From positions 3,463,001 through 3,527,000 of the forward strand of contig NZ_CP017147.1 in NCBI RefSeq assembly GCF_001741865.1: a DNA stretch of 64,000 bases, in the 5' to 3' direction. The translations under genes and the position numbers were made by a program. The notes beneath the pieces were generated by a model, which was given only the letters and a program-made list of their open reading frames with translations, made no database searches and had not been told where the DNA came from. Numbering within the stretch: the stretch's first letter is position 1; the number at the start of each line of letters is the position of its first letter. The DNA comes from Bosea vaviloviae (GTDB lineage Bacteria > Pseudomonadota > Alphaproteobacteria > Rhizobiales > Beijerinckiaceae). This document shows, in pieces, positions 27,711 through 36,278 of the stretch.

Positions 27711-29006
27711 TCAACTTTCATCCAGGTTCCGAAATGCGCGCTCCGGTAGCATTTCTCTTAAAAGTGACATGAAATCGCGTTCGGCCATCGAACGAGCACG
27801 CTCGCACAGCAAGGGAATGGCGCTTGACGGTTCGCGTGCGCGCAGATGCGTCGCGACTTGCTGAAGGATGTCGAGCGCTTCGCGCCGGCTGCCTGCCGCA
27901 GGCGGATCGGCCTCCTCGGCGGCCGTCTCGCTGTCGTTTCCCGCCTCGACCAAGGTGGCCAGGCGCTCGATCGGGAGATCGAAGACCATGCGGCCGCCGA
28001 CATTGATGGTCGCATCGCCGGCATGCTCGGGAACTAGGAGCTGAACGCTTTCAGCGAGCCCCTTGCCGACGAGCTGGCGCGCCTGGGCGACCAGGAGAAG
28101 CGCCGGGCTCGATGGCTCGCGGGTCCGGAAGTAGAGCTCGGCGACGAGCAGGGCGCGGCGGACGCCGGCCGACGTGTCGAGCGGCATGGCGGGCGTGGGG
28201 CCCGCGGCGTCCGGGGCTGCGCCGTTTGCCTCCGCGCTGCCCGTGGCCTGCGGCGCCAGCGCGGCGCCCGGATCGCGCTTGACGATGGCGCCGTCGAGCG
28301 CGGCTTTGATCTTGTCGAGCGTGGGCTTGAGTCTTCCGAGGCTGAGGCTGCCGGCATTCTGCTCCTCGACGCAGGCTTCCATCTCGGCCAGCGCGGCTAG
28401 CGCCGCGACGACCAGGTCGCGGTTCTGGATCAGCCCGGCCATGTCGCCGTCGCTGAAGGCCGTTTCCACCGCCTGCAGATCCGGCGCCGGCTCGCCCTCG
28501 CGGGCGGTGGCCTCGCCCTGCGCGATCTGGACCATCCGGTAGTTGACCGGTCCGATGCGCCGGCTGACCGTCAACGGCGCGTGCAGCAAGGGCATGATGA
28601 TGCTCGTCGTGTCGTCGAGCGATTCGATGACCACGATGCGCAGGCCGAAATCGCCCTCCTCGGCGGCGGGGTGGACATGCTCCCAGCGCGCGCGCAGCAA
28701 GGCCGCCATCGCCGTCAGGGCCGCGACGAAGCCGCCGAGCTCGCGGTTGAGGATGCGCAGCTTCGCGAGCAGGACGAGCAGGCGCAGATCGCGGGTGCGC
28801 CCCAGCAGGGCCTCGACGGCGCTGCTTTCTTTCGTCAGGTCGTTCTTGGCGCGATCGAAGTCGAAGAAGGATTTCTCCGGGAGCAGACCCTCTGCCCGCG
28901 CGACGAACAGGCTGTAATCGGGGTCGTAGGCGAGGTCGAGGTCGGGGCCGCAGGGTGCGTCCTCCTCGATCGCTTCGCCCAGGGCCGTGGCGAGGTCCAC
29001 TGTCAT
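27711..29006 (-). CDS. tssA: T6SS assembly protein TssA
   Basis: A 431-residue TssA with an ImpA N domain. Seen: EEDAPCGPDLDLAYDPDYSL (the hallmark opening), VHPAAEEGDFGLR, IGPVNYRMVQIAQGEATA, and a C-terminal part with PSSPALLLVAQARQLVGKGL and REALDILQQVATHLRAREPS. TssA primes and coordinates tube and sheath growth. Two repeats of a helical S-P-x-x-L-L type segment are visible at the C-terminus. ATG at 29006, with GGGGAGA just ahead. It heads the minus-strand operon tssA-B-C-D-E-F-G-H. Confidence 0.94.
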   Translation of the reverse strand: MTVDLATALGEAIEEDAPCGPDLDLAYDPDYSLFVARAEGLLPEKSFFDFDRAKNDLTKESSAVEALLGRTRDLRLLVLLAKLRILNRELGGFVAALTAMAALLRARWEHVHPAAEEGDFGLRIVVIESLDDTTSIIMPLLHAPLTVSRRIGPVNYRMVQIAQGEATAREGEPAPDLQAVETAFSDGDMAGLIQNRDLVVAALAALAEMEACVEEQNAGSLSLGRLKPTLDKIKAALDGAIVKRDPGAALAPQATGSAEANGAAPDAAGPTPAMPLDTSAGVRRALLVAELYFRTREPSSPALLLVAQARQLVGKGLAESVQLLVPEHAGDATINVGGRMVFDLPIERLATLVEAGNDSETAAEEADPPAAGSRREALDILQQVATHLRAREPSSAIPLLCERARSMAERDFMSLLREMLPERAFRNLDES

Positions 29007-29334
29007 CCCGATCTCCCCGATCCTTGTCCCTAAGCCGGTCGCCCTGCCGCATCGGCGTTCCTGATCATGCCGTAGCGTCGATATGTGACAAGGCGTCCAT
29101 GAGCGCCTTGTTTCCCACGCGTTGCGCGATCTTACAATGATCACCTGGCTTTATGGTGGATCGAGATCAATCGCGTCTCGGCTAAGAACCAGGATGAATT
29201 GCGGTGTCATGCCGGTTGAATTGACGGGAGCATCGGATTGCTTTTGGTCAGCCGGTCTCTGTGCTAGACCATCACGCTGGCGGACTATAGGTTTCGCCTG
29301 GTTAGCGACCGCCATATTGGACATGCGAGCCGTC

Positions 29335-31221
29335 ATGAGCCGACATCCTAGCCAGGCCAACCGACCTGCGATCCTGAAGACGCCGTTCGGCGGTGATGTC
29401 CTGGTCTTCCATCGGCTCGACGCCAATGAGGGGCTGAGCGAGCTGTTCGAATATCGTATCGAGGCCTTGAGCACGAAGGACAATCTGGACTTCGACACTG
29501 CGCTCGGCCAGCAATGCCATCTTGAGATCAATGTTGCCGAGTACAAAGGCAGTATCGTAACGCGCAAGAAGAAGCGTTACTTCAGCGGCATCCTGGTCGA
29601 GGCGCAATGGCTCGGCATGCAGGAGGATTTATATCTCTACCGCCTGACGTTGCGGCCCTGGCTCTGGTTGCTGGGGCAGACCGCCAATTGCAAGATCTTC
29701 CACAACCAGATGGTCGACAAGATCATCGAGAAGGTCCTGCGCGACGGACAGCTGGGCGAGCTCAGGCTCGACATCAAATCCTATCCGAAACTCGAATACT
29801 GCGTTCAGTATCGGGAGACGAACCTCGCCTTCGTCAACAGGCTGATGGAGGAATACGGCATCTGCTACTATTTCGAGCATGAGGCCGGGAGCCATCGGCT
29901 GGTGCTGGCCGATCAGGCGTCGTCGCATAAGCCGATCCAGGGGACGGAAACCATTCCGTTCCGGCCGTCGCAGGAGGCCAACAACCGGCACGAGTTCGAG
30001 CATATCGAGCATTGGATGGTCGAGCGCCGTTTCCGCACCGGCAAGATCACCTTTCGCGACTATAATTACGAGAAGCCCGACGCGGACATGCAGGCGGAGG
30101 AGCAGACCTCGGAAACCTATCAGCACTCCAAGCTGGAGGTTTACGACTATCCCGGCCGCTATCTCAAGAATGGCGACGGCAAGACGCTGGCCAAGGTCAA
30201 GCTCGAATCAGAACAGGCCGCGGACCGGCGCCGGATTGCCTCTGGCGATGCCGTGACGCTCTATCCCGGCGGCTTGACCACGCTGGAGCGCCATCGCGCC
30301 GACAGCGAGAACAAGCAGTTCCTCGTCGTCAGGGCGACGCATTCCTTCGTCTCTCTGCAAGCCTATCGCTCCGGCACGAATGGCGGCGAGCACGACTATT
30401 CCGGGCAATACGAGTTCCAGCTCGCCGACCGGCCGTTCAAGCCGCCGCAGCTCACGGACAAGCCGACGATCTTCGGCCCGCAGACGGCGCGCGTCGTCGG
30501 CGAGAAGGGCGAGGAAATCGATGTCGACGATCAGGGCCGCATCCTCGTCAAATTCCATTGGGATCGCGACGACGAGCATCTCTACCGGGTCCGCGTCGCG
30601 CAGGTCTGGGCCGGAGATTCCTGGGGCGGTTCCTTCATCCCGCGCATCGACCAGGAGGTGATCGTCGAGTTCCTGGAGGGCGACATCGACCGCCCGCTGG
30701 TCGTCGGCACCGTCTATAACGGTAAGCACAAGATGCCGTTCGGCACCAAGGCCAACAAGAACATCAACGGCATCAAATCGGACACGACGACGGGCGGCAA
30801 TGGCTATAACCAGCTGACTTTCGACGACACCAAGAAGGCCGAAAAGGTCGAATTCCGCGCCGAGAAGTTTCTCGACACACTGGTCCGGGACACCGAGACC
30901 CGCAATATCGGCGAGGATTTTTCGAGCGAAAAAGGCGAGGCCTCGCGCAACATCACTCTCAAGAAGGGCGATGACAACCTCAAGGTCGAGACCGGCAACC
31001 AGGTTGTCGATGTCAATAAGGAAATCCTGATCAAGGCGGGCCAGAAGATCACGCTCAAGGTGGGTGGTTCGACGATCGTGATGGACCAACAGAGCATCAC
31101 CTTGAAAGCGATCACCATCAAAGTCGAGGCTTCTGCGGATCTCGACATGAAAGGCACGACGACGCAGCTCAAGGGCAGCGCGGTCCTGACGATCACGGGC
31201 GGCTTGGTGAAGATCAACTAA
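29335..31221 (+). CDS. vgrG: T6SS spike protein VgrG (TssI)
   Basis: About 628 residues, full-length VgrG. The N-terminal gp27-like part shows FGGDVLVFHRLDANEGLSE, RYFSGILVEAQWLG and LEYCVQYRETNLAFVNRLME with EYGICYYFEH. The gp5/OB part follows, with DDQGRILVKFHWDRD and IPRIDQEVIVEFLEGDIDRP. The C-terminal needle has lysine/threonine-rich beta repeats (TLKVGGSTIVMDQQSI) and ends MKGTTTQLKGSAVLTITGG. There is no enzymatic C-terminal extension, so it is a structural spike carrying PAAR. Transcribed away from tssA across a spacer of about 330 bases that is less GC-rich than neighbours. ATG at 29335 or 29323. Confidence 0.95.
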   Translation: MSRHPSQANRPAILKTPFGGDVLVFHRLDANEGLSELFEYRIEALSTKDNLDFDTALGQQCHLEINVAEYKGSIVTRKKKRYFSGILVEAQWLGMQEDLYLYRLTLRPWLWLLGQTANCKIFHNQMVDKIIEKVLRDGQLGELRLDIKSYPKLEYCVQYRETNLAFVNRLMEEYGICYYFEHEAGSHRLVLADQASSHKPIQGTETIPFRPSQEANNRHEFEHIEHWMVERRFRTGKITFRDYNYEKPDADMQAEEQTSETYQHSKLEVYDYPGRYLKNGDGKTLAKVKLESEQAADRRRIASGDAVTLYPGGLTTLERHRADSENKQFLVVRATHSFVSLQAYRSGTNGGEHDYSGQYEFQLADRPFKPPQLTDKPTIFGPQTARVVGEKGEEIDVDDQGRILVKFHWDRDDEHLYRVRVAQVWAGDSWGGSFIPRIDQEVIVEFLEGDIDRPLVVGTVYNGKHKMPFGTKANKNINGIKSDTTTGGNGYNQLTFDDTKKAEKVEFRAEKFLDTLVRDTETRNIGEDFSSEKGEASRNITLKKGDDNLKVETGNQVVDVNKEILIKAGQKITLKVGGSTIVMDQQSITLKAITIKVEASADLDMKGTTTQLKGSAVLTITGGLVKIN

Positions 31222-31225
31222 CGCC

Positions 31226-31789
31226 ATGCGCCAAGACCGCTTTCTCACAGCGCGCGATGTCTTCGAGGCTTTTCCGACTGCGGGAGAGGATATCGAGGCT
31301 GCCCCCAGTGACGCCACACCGCACGATTTCCTCGTCGGGCTGATCGACAGCAAGACGCCGGAGGACGCGATCAGCTTCTGCGCCTATCTCCTGCCGAGGC
31401 GCGAGGCGGTCTGGTGGGGCTGCTCCTGCGTGCGCGGGCTCGCCGATGAGCGCGAGCGCCAGCAGATCGAGCAGAACCGGGCTTTCCAGGCCGCTGAACT
31501 CTGGGTCAAGGATCCGCAGCAGTCGCGCCGGATCGAGGCCCTGCGCATTGGCTTTGCCGGCGTGCGTGCCGACGCCAGCACCTGGCTAGCACTGGGCGCC
31601 GCCTGGTCCGGCGGCGATATGGCCGACAACCCCCACGTTCCGGTGATAGCCCCGTCGCATCTGACGGCCAAGGCGATCCGCGCGGCAGTCCTGATCGCCC
31701 TGGCTCGGAACGCGACTCAGGAGCGCCGCGCCAGGCTGACGATCTGCATCGACCATGGCTTGAAGCTCCTGCAACGCCGCCCGGGCTGA
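31226..31789 (+). CDS. VgrG-linked conserved protein of unknown function (DUF6931-like)
   Basis: 187 residues, four bases after the vgrG stop, so surely co-transcribed with it. Mostly helical by inspection: TARDVFEAFPTAGEDIEAAP, AISFCAYLLPRREAVWWG, CSCVRGLADERERQQIEQ, AAELWVKDPQQSRRIEALRI. It has no signal peptide, membrane segment or known toxin motif. The W-W-G-C-x-C segment is distinctive. From memory it resembles the DUF6931 family found beside rhizobial vgrG genes; I could not check this. Position suggests an adaptor, chaperone or unrecognised effector for this VgrG. Confidence 0.75.
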   Translation: MRQDRFLTARDVFEAFPTAGEDIEAAPSDATPHDFLVGLIDSKTPEDAISFCAYLLPRREAVWWGCSCVRGLADERERQQIEQNRAFQAAELWVKDPQQSRRIEALRIGFAGVRADASTWLALGAAWSGGDMADNPHVPVIAPSHLTAKAIRAAVLIALARNATQERRARLTICIDHGLKLLQRRPG

Positions 31790-31963
31790 CGCGGGAAGCG
31801 GAGGCGGCAGGCGAGGAGAGTGCCAAGAATGGCCTGAATCCGGCTTCGATCCGATCTTTCCAACAGAGTTTGGACATTCTTCACCCGTTCGGTGGAACCT
31901 TCCGGATGTTGGCGCATTGGCACAATCATGATATGGTGCTTTCGTACAGAATGGAGCAAGGCG

Positions 31964-32305
31964 ATGACCTTCGGCCTTTCGACTGCGCGATCCATGGCTT
32001 TCGGAACGGCGCTCGCACTCACCGGGCTGACGCCTGCATTGGCGCAGGACGTGATCGTCCCCGGCGCTTTTCTGGTCTCGGAAGTGCAAGACGAGCCGCA
32101 TCTGGTCGTCGCGCCGTTGCCGCCTTTGCGTAATGCGGAGACGCGTCCCCGGACCGTGCGCTCGGCGTCGGTCAGGCCGGTGCGCGCCGCCCTGGCGCCC
32201 CAGCGCGTGGCTTATGCCGAGACGGCGCGGCCGCCGCGTCGTGCCGAGGCCTATACCTCTTTCTCCGCGCGGCCCAGTCTGATCTGGATCGGCAACGTCT
32301 ACTGA
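31964..32305 (+). CDS. Small exported protein, unknown function
   Basis: 113 residues from the ATG at 31964, which follows GCAAGG; the open frame extends to 31892 but without a good start. A signal peptide is visible (MAFGTALALTGLTPALAQDV, cleavage after ALA). The mature part is basic and proline/alanine-rich (PLPPLRNAETRPRTVRS, APQRVAYAETARPPRRAE) and ends with ARPSLIWIGNVY. No family recognised. It lies at the end of the vgrG transcription unit but 170 bases away, so a link to secretion is speculative. Confidence 0.55.
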   Translation: MTFGLSTARSMAFGTALALTGLTPALAQDVIVPGAFLVSEVQDEPHLVVAPLPPLRNAETRPRTVRSASVRPVRAALAPQRVAYAETARPPRRAEAYTSFSARPSLIWIGNVY

Positions 32306-32572
32306 ACCTCCCGCGACGGACGCCATCGACAAGCGAGTGATACGAGCGACGCAAGACTTGCGTCGCTCGATTGCGTTCGGGCGCCCCCTCTCGTTCCGGG
32401 CTTAGAGCCCGATTGGAAACTCCGCGAGCCCTCATCCTGAGGAGCATGCTCCAGGAGGCTCCCCTGCAAGCTGGAGCATCCTTCGAGACGCCGCGTGCGG
32501 CGGCTCCTCAGAGCCTGCCGGAAATGAAACGAGCGATATCAAGGACCTCCGTTCGCTGCCATCACCCGCACC

Positions 32573-32678
32573 GTCATTCCGGACAAGCCGCGCCAGCGGC
32601 GCAGCTCCGGAATCCATCGGAGGGCTCCGGAACTCTACGATGGATTCCGGATCTCCGCTTTGCTGCGTCCGGAATGAC
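32573..32678. repeat. Inverted repeat element GTCATTCCGG...CCGGAATGAC
   Basis: Long imperfect palindrome whose ends are GTCATTCCGGAC and GTCCGGAATGAC and whose centre is GGAATCCATCGGAG...CTACGATGGATTCC. Same family as 49112-49215 and 62042-62180. The stretch 32306-32872 contains this and the next two repeats and no convincing gene. Confidence 0.75.
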
Positions 32679-32772
32679 GGCGCAGAGGTGGTCAAGGCAG
32701 AGCCATTGAAATCCTTGATTCCATTTCAGGTCAGGCTCTCGGGGTGAGGGCTGGAGCTCCAGACAGATGAGG

Positions 32773-32844
32773 CTCTAGAGCGTTTTCGAGCGAAGTGGAC
32801 ACCGGTTCGCGTGAAGAAAACGCGTTAAAACAAGGAGCTAGAGT
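32773..32844. repeat. Dispersed Rhizobiales-type repeat
   Basis: CTCTAGAGCGTTTTCGAGCG, then AAGTGGACACCGGTTCGCGT and GAAGAAAACGCGTTAAAACA. A second copy, reverse complement and slightly diverged, is at 56741-56846, where it is part of a reading frame. Confidence 0.85.
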
Positions 32845-32880
32845 ATTTCCGCGGTTCGGAGAAACGCGGAAATACTCTAG
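32838..32880. terminator. Hairpin overlapping the ppkA stop codon
   Basis: CTAGAGTATTTCCGCG (32838-32853) and its exact reverse complement (32865-32880) around an 11-base loop. The ppkA stop (TAG, 32877-32879) is inside the right arm. Placed to end the tssK-ppkA transcript; on that strand TTGTTTT follows about 10 bases later. Confidence 0.5.
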
Positions 32881-35800
32881 AACCCCAATCCGAGACCTGG
32901 CGTGACGCGCCTGGGTGCGGCTGCCGCGGGCGCCGCCGCAGCGGCAGGGGCGGCCCGAGCCGGCTTGGTTTCGGCGGCGCGCTCGCGCTGGGGTTGCTGG
33001 GCCCGCTGCACCGGCTCGGTGCGCTGCGGGCGACGCACGATGGCAGGGGCCTGCTTGCCCGGCGCAGGGGCGACATTGGTCGGGGGACAGGTTGGGGCAG
33101 GCCGCTCGCGCAGATCGAGCAGTTGCTCGGGCGTGATCGCGGCTGGTTCGGGCGCCGCGCCGATGCGCTGGCGGTAGACGCGCAGCGCTTCGCGCGTCGC
33201 GACATTGAGATTGCCGCTGATCCGGCCGGCATAGCAGCCGATCCGCGTCAATTCCTCCTGCGTTTCGCGCGCCAGCGCTGCGGGGTCGGTCGGGACCGGG
33301 CGCGGCGGCCGCGGATCGGCCAAGGGCTTGGGGGTGAGCAGGGTGGGATCCGCCAGGGCGACCTGCATGCCCTGTTCCCGGGCGGCGGCGTTGCGCTGCT
33401 CGACCTCTTCGATGGATTGGCGCGGCGCGGTCACGCCGGCGCGGCGCATGGCCTCGGCCTCTTCTGTCAGCCAGCGCGCCTGCGCCTGTTCGAGCGCGAT
33501 GCGCTGGCGGTCGGTGATCTGCGCATCCTCTGCGGTGGCCCGCGTTTCCGCGGTGGCGCTGTCGATCTTGCGCTTCGCCTCCTCGTCGGCGCGCAAGGCG
33601 GCGACACGGTTGGCCTCCGCGTCGGCAGTTGCCCTGGCGCTTTGCTCCTCGGCGAAGCGGCGGGCCTCCGCAGCCTGAAGCTCGGCCTGTTTGCGCATCT
33701 CCTCCGCGGCCTTGGCCTCCGCGATTTTGCGCGCGTCTTCAGCCGTCTTGGCCTCTGCGGCGAGGCGCTTATCCTCGATCGCCTTTGCCTGGGCTTGCTT
33801 GCGCGCCTCTTCGGCGGCCTTCGCCTCGGCTATCTTGCGGGCGTCCTCGGCCGCCTTGGCTTCAGCCGCCTGCCGGCGCTCCTCTGCGAGCTTGGCGGCC
33901 TGGGCCTGCTTGCGCGCGTCTTCCTCGGCCTTGGCCTCGGCGAGCTTGCGAGCGTTCTCCGCCGCTTTCGCTTCCGCGGCGAGGCGGCGTTCCTCGGCAG
34001 CCTTGGCGAGAGCCTGCTTGCGGGTCTCCTCCTCAGCCTTGGCTTCAGCGAGCTTGCGGGCGTCCTCGGCCGCTTTCGCTTCAGCCGCGAGGCGCTTGTC
34101 CTCGGCTGCCTTGGCGAGTGCCTGCTTGCGGGTCTCCGCCTCAGCCTTGGCCTCGGCGAGCTTGCGCGCCTCTTCGGCCGCTTTCGCCTCGGCCGCGAGG
34201 CGCTTGTCCTCGGCCGCCTTGGCGAGGGCCTGTTTGCGCGCCTCCTCCGCGGCCTTGGCCTCGGCGAGCTTGCGGGCGTCCTCGGCCGCTTTCGCTTCGG
34301 CTGCGATCCGGCGTTCCTCGGCGGCCTTGGCGTCGGCCGCGCGGCGCGCTTCCTCGGCGGCCTTTGCTTCCGCGACCTTCGCCTCGGCCGCGAGCCTGCG
34401 ATCCTCGGTGACCTTCGCCTCGGTCAAGCGGCGCACATCGTCGGCAGTCTTGGCCTCAGCGAGCTTGCGTGCATCCTCAACCGCTCTCACTTCGGCGGCG
34501 ATCCGGCGTTCCTCCGCAGCTTTGGCCTCCGCCAGCTTGCGAGCCTCCTCGGCGGCTTTCGCCTCCGCGACGCGGCGCGCGTCCTCGGCCGCCTTCGCCT
34601 CGGCGAGCTTGCGCGCATCGTCAGCGGCTTTGGCCTCCGCGACGCGACGCTCTTCTGCGGCCTTCGCTTCTGCCGCACGGCGCGCATCGTCCGCCGCCTT
34701 CGCCTCTGCGAGCTTGCGCGCATCGTCAGCGGCTTTGGCATCCGCGACGCGGCGCTCTTCGGCGGCCTTGGCTTCCGCCGCACGGCGCGCATCTTCCGCC
34801 GCCTTCGCCTCGGCGAGCTTGCGCGCATCGTCAGCGGCTTTGGCCTCCGCGACACGGCGCTCTTCGGCGGCTTTGGCCTCAGTGACCCGGCGCGCCTCCT
34901 CGGCCGCCCTGGCTTCCGCCAGTTTGCGGGCGTCGTCGGCAGCCTTGTCGGCGGCAGCTCTGGCCTCGGCCTGGCGACGCGTCTCTTCGAGCTCGCGCGC
35001 CAGCTTCTCGCTCGCCGCCTTCTCCTGCTGGGCACGCTCTTGCGCTGCACGCTGCTCCTGCTCGGCGCGCTCCTGGATCTGCCGGGCGCGCGCATCCTCG
35101 CTGGCGCGCCGCGCCGCCTGGGCGGCAAGCGCCTCCTCATCGGCCAGGCGCGCCGGGCCGGTACTGGCGATCTGGGCCGGGGTGCCGCCGCCCTTCAGCA
35201 GGTCGGTGCCGAAATAGAGCCCGCCGCCGAGCAGCGCGACGGCACCGAGGCCGGCCGCGATCGCCATGCCCGTCTTGCCGCTGCCGCCACCTGCCGTCGT
35301 GGCTTTGGCCTTGGCCGGCTTGCCGACAGCAGGTTGCCAGGCCGCGACCTCCGCCATCGTCGCCGGGCGGTTCTCCGGCAGGGGCTGCAGCATCTTTTCG
35401 AGCAGCGGCCGGAAGCGCGGATCGATCTTCGACAGGTCGGGCACGACACGGCGTTTGTCGATCACCTCGACCTGCGAGCCGTTCATGTCGATGGGGCGGC
35501 CCTGGAGGCACTCCGCCAGGACCAGGCCGAAGCTGTAGATGTCCGATTTCGGGGTGACGTCACCGCCGAACAGGCCAAGCTGCTCGGGCGAGACATAGTT
35601 GTACTTGCCGGCGAAGCCGCTGCCGATGATCGTCTGCTCGCCGGCCCGCGTCGAGCGCGCGATGCCGAAATCGAGGATCTTGGCCAAGGCCACATCGGCC
35701 CCGGGCAGGATGACGTTGTCGGGGGCGACGTCGCGATGGATGATGCCGAGCTTGTGGGCCGAATGCAGGCCGGACGCGATCCGCTGCTGCAGGATGCAGG

Positions 35801-36176
35801 TGTCCTCGAAGGACAATGGTCCGCGGACGAGATGGTCCTTCAGCGAGGTGCCGTCGACAAACTCCATCGCCAGATAGGCGCGGCCGAGCTGCGGATCGAT
35901 CGAGAACAGATAATAACGGACGATCGCCTCGTGCTGCAGGTTGTGCAGCGAGGAGGCTTCCTTGCGGAACAAAGCGAGCGCGCTTTCGTTCTCGGCGAGA
36001 TCGGAGCGGATCATCTTGATCGCCACCGCATCGCCGGTCTGGATGGCGTAGCCCTTGTAGATCTCGCCCATGCCGCCGGCGGCGATGGGGTGGTCGATCC
36101 GATAGATCCCGTTCAGCGTCGTCCCGACGGCGACGCGGGCGCGCGGAATGATGACGGTGGCGCCGTTGTCGCTCAT
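32877..36176 (-). CDS. ppkA: T6SS serine/threonine kinase PpkA with long coiled repeats
   Basis: 1099 residues. The kinase domain spans about residues 24-285: glycine loop IAAGGMGEIY, catalytic Lys54 in AIKMI, HRDVAPDN at 147-154 (the T6SS PpkA form), DFG at 169-171, and APE-like SPEQL. A membrane helix (about 303-323, GMAIAAGLGAVALLGGG) follows, then roughly 500 residues of near-perfect repeats of the type AEAKAAEDARKLAEAKAAEE (about 375-870). It ends with a peptidoglycan-binding-like segment (ELTRIGCYAGRISGNLNVAT) and a proline/alanine-rich tail. It should phosphorylate a T6SS component read by TagH. The outside part may form a long coiled rod reaching the cell wall. The ATG at 36176 is preferred to a frame opening at 36242. 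Last gene of its operon, 102 bases after pppA. Confidence 0.93.
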   Translation of the reverse strand: MSDNGATVIIPRARVAVGTTLNGIYRIDHPIAAGGMGEIYKGYAIQTGDAVAIKMIRSDLAENESALALFRKEASSLHNLQHEAIVRYYLFSIDPQLGRAYLAMEFVDGTSLKDHLVRGPLSFEDTCILQQRIASGLHSAHKLGIIHRDVAPDNVILPGADVALAKILDFGIARSTRAGEQTIIGSGFAGKYNYVSPEQLGLFGGDVTPKSDIYSFGLVLAECLQGRPIDMNGSQVEVIDKRRVVPDLSKIDPRFRPLLEKMLQPLPENRPATMAEVAAWQPAVGKPAKAKATTAGGGSGKTGMAIAAGLGAVALLGGGLYFGTDLLKGGGTPAQIASTGPARLADEEALAAQAARRASEDARARQIQERAEQEQRAAQERAQQEKAASEKLARELEETRRQAEARAAADKAADDARKLAEARAAEEARRVTEAKAAEERRVAEAKAADDARKLAEAKAAEDARRAAEAKAAEERRVADAKAADDARKLAEAKAADDARRAAEAKAAEERRVAEAKAADDARKLAEAKAAEDARRVAEAKAAEEARKLAEAKAAEERRIAAEVRAVEDARKLAEAKTADDVRRLTEAKVTEDRRLAAEAKVAEAKAAEEARRAADAKAAEERRIAAEAKAAEDARKLAEAKAAEEARKQALAKAAEDKRLAAEAKAAEEARKLAEAKAEAETRKQALAKAAEDKRLAAEAKAAEDARKLAEAKAEEETRKQALAKAAEERRLAAEAKAAENARKLAEAKAEEDARKQAQAAKLAEERRQAAEAKAAEDARKIAEAKAAEEARKQAQAKAIEDKRLAAEAKTAEDARKIAEAKAAEEMRKQAELQAAEARRFAEEQSARATADAEANRVAALRADEEAKRKIDSATAETRATAEDAQITDRQRIALEQAQARWLTEEAEAMRRAGVTAPRQSIEEVEQRNAAAREQGMQVALADPTLLTPKPLADPRPPRPVPTDPAALARETQEELTRIGCYAGRISGNLNVATREALRVYRQRIGAAPEPAAITPEQLLDLRERPAPTCPPTNVAPAPGKQAPAIVRRPQRTEPVQRAQQPQRERAAETKPARAAPAAAAAPAAAAPRRVTPGLGLGF
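33560..35050 (-). repeat. Coding tandem-repeat array inside ppkA
   Basis: Degenerate repeats of about 33-39 bases encode the (K/R)-(x)-A-E-A-K-A-A-E-(E/D)-A-R unit dozens of times. Several neighbouring units are almost identical, for example those around 34590-34860, a sign of recent expansion or gene conversion. The same bias produces long but empty open frames on the other strand. Confidence 0.85.
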
Positions 36177-36278
36177 GGCGCGCGGCCTTCGCCGGAGCCG
36201 GCGGCCGACAGGGCGCGGACAAGGCGACGGCAAGGCCGCCACGTCTCCGTCATCCCTGTTTCATGCCGCCGCATCGCT

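Noticed and set aside
29007..29334. N-terminal extension of VgrG up to 29122
   Set aside because: The extra residues lack VgrG similarity and overlap the divergent tssA promoter region.
33560..35050. CRISPR-like array
   Set aside because: The periodic repeats are coding, in frame with the PpkA kinase, vary by codon and have no unique spacers of constant length.
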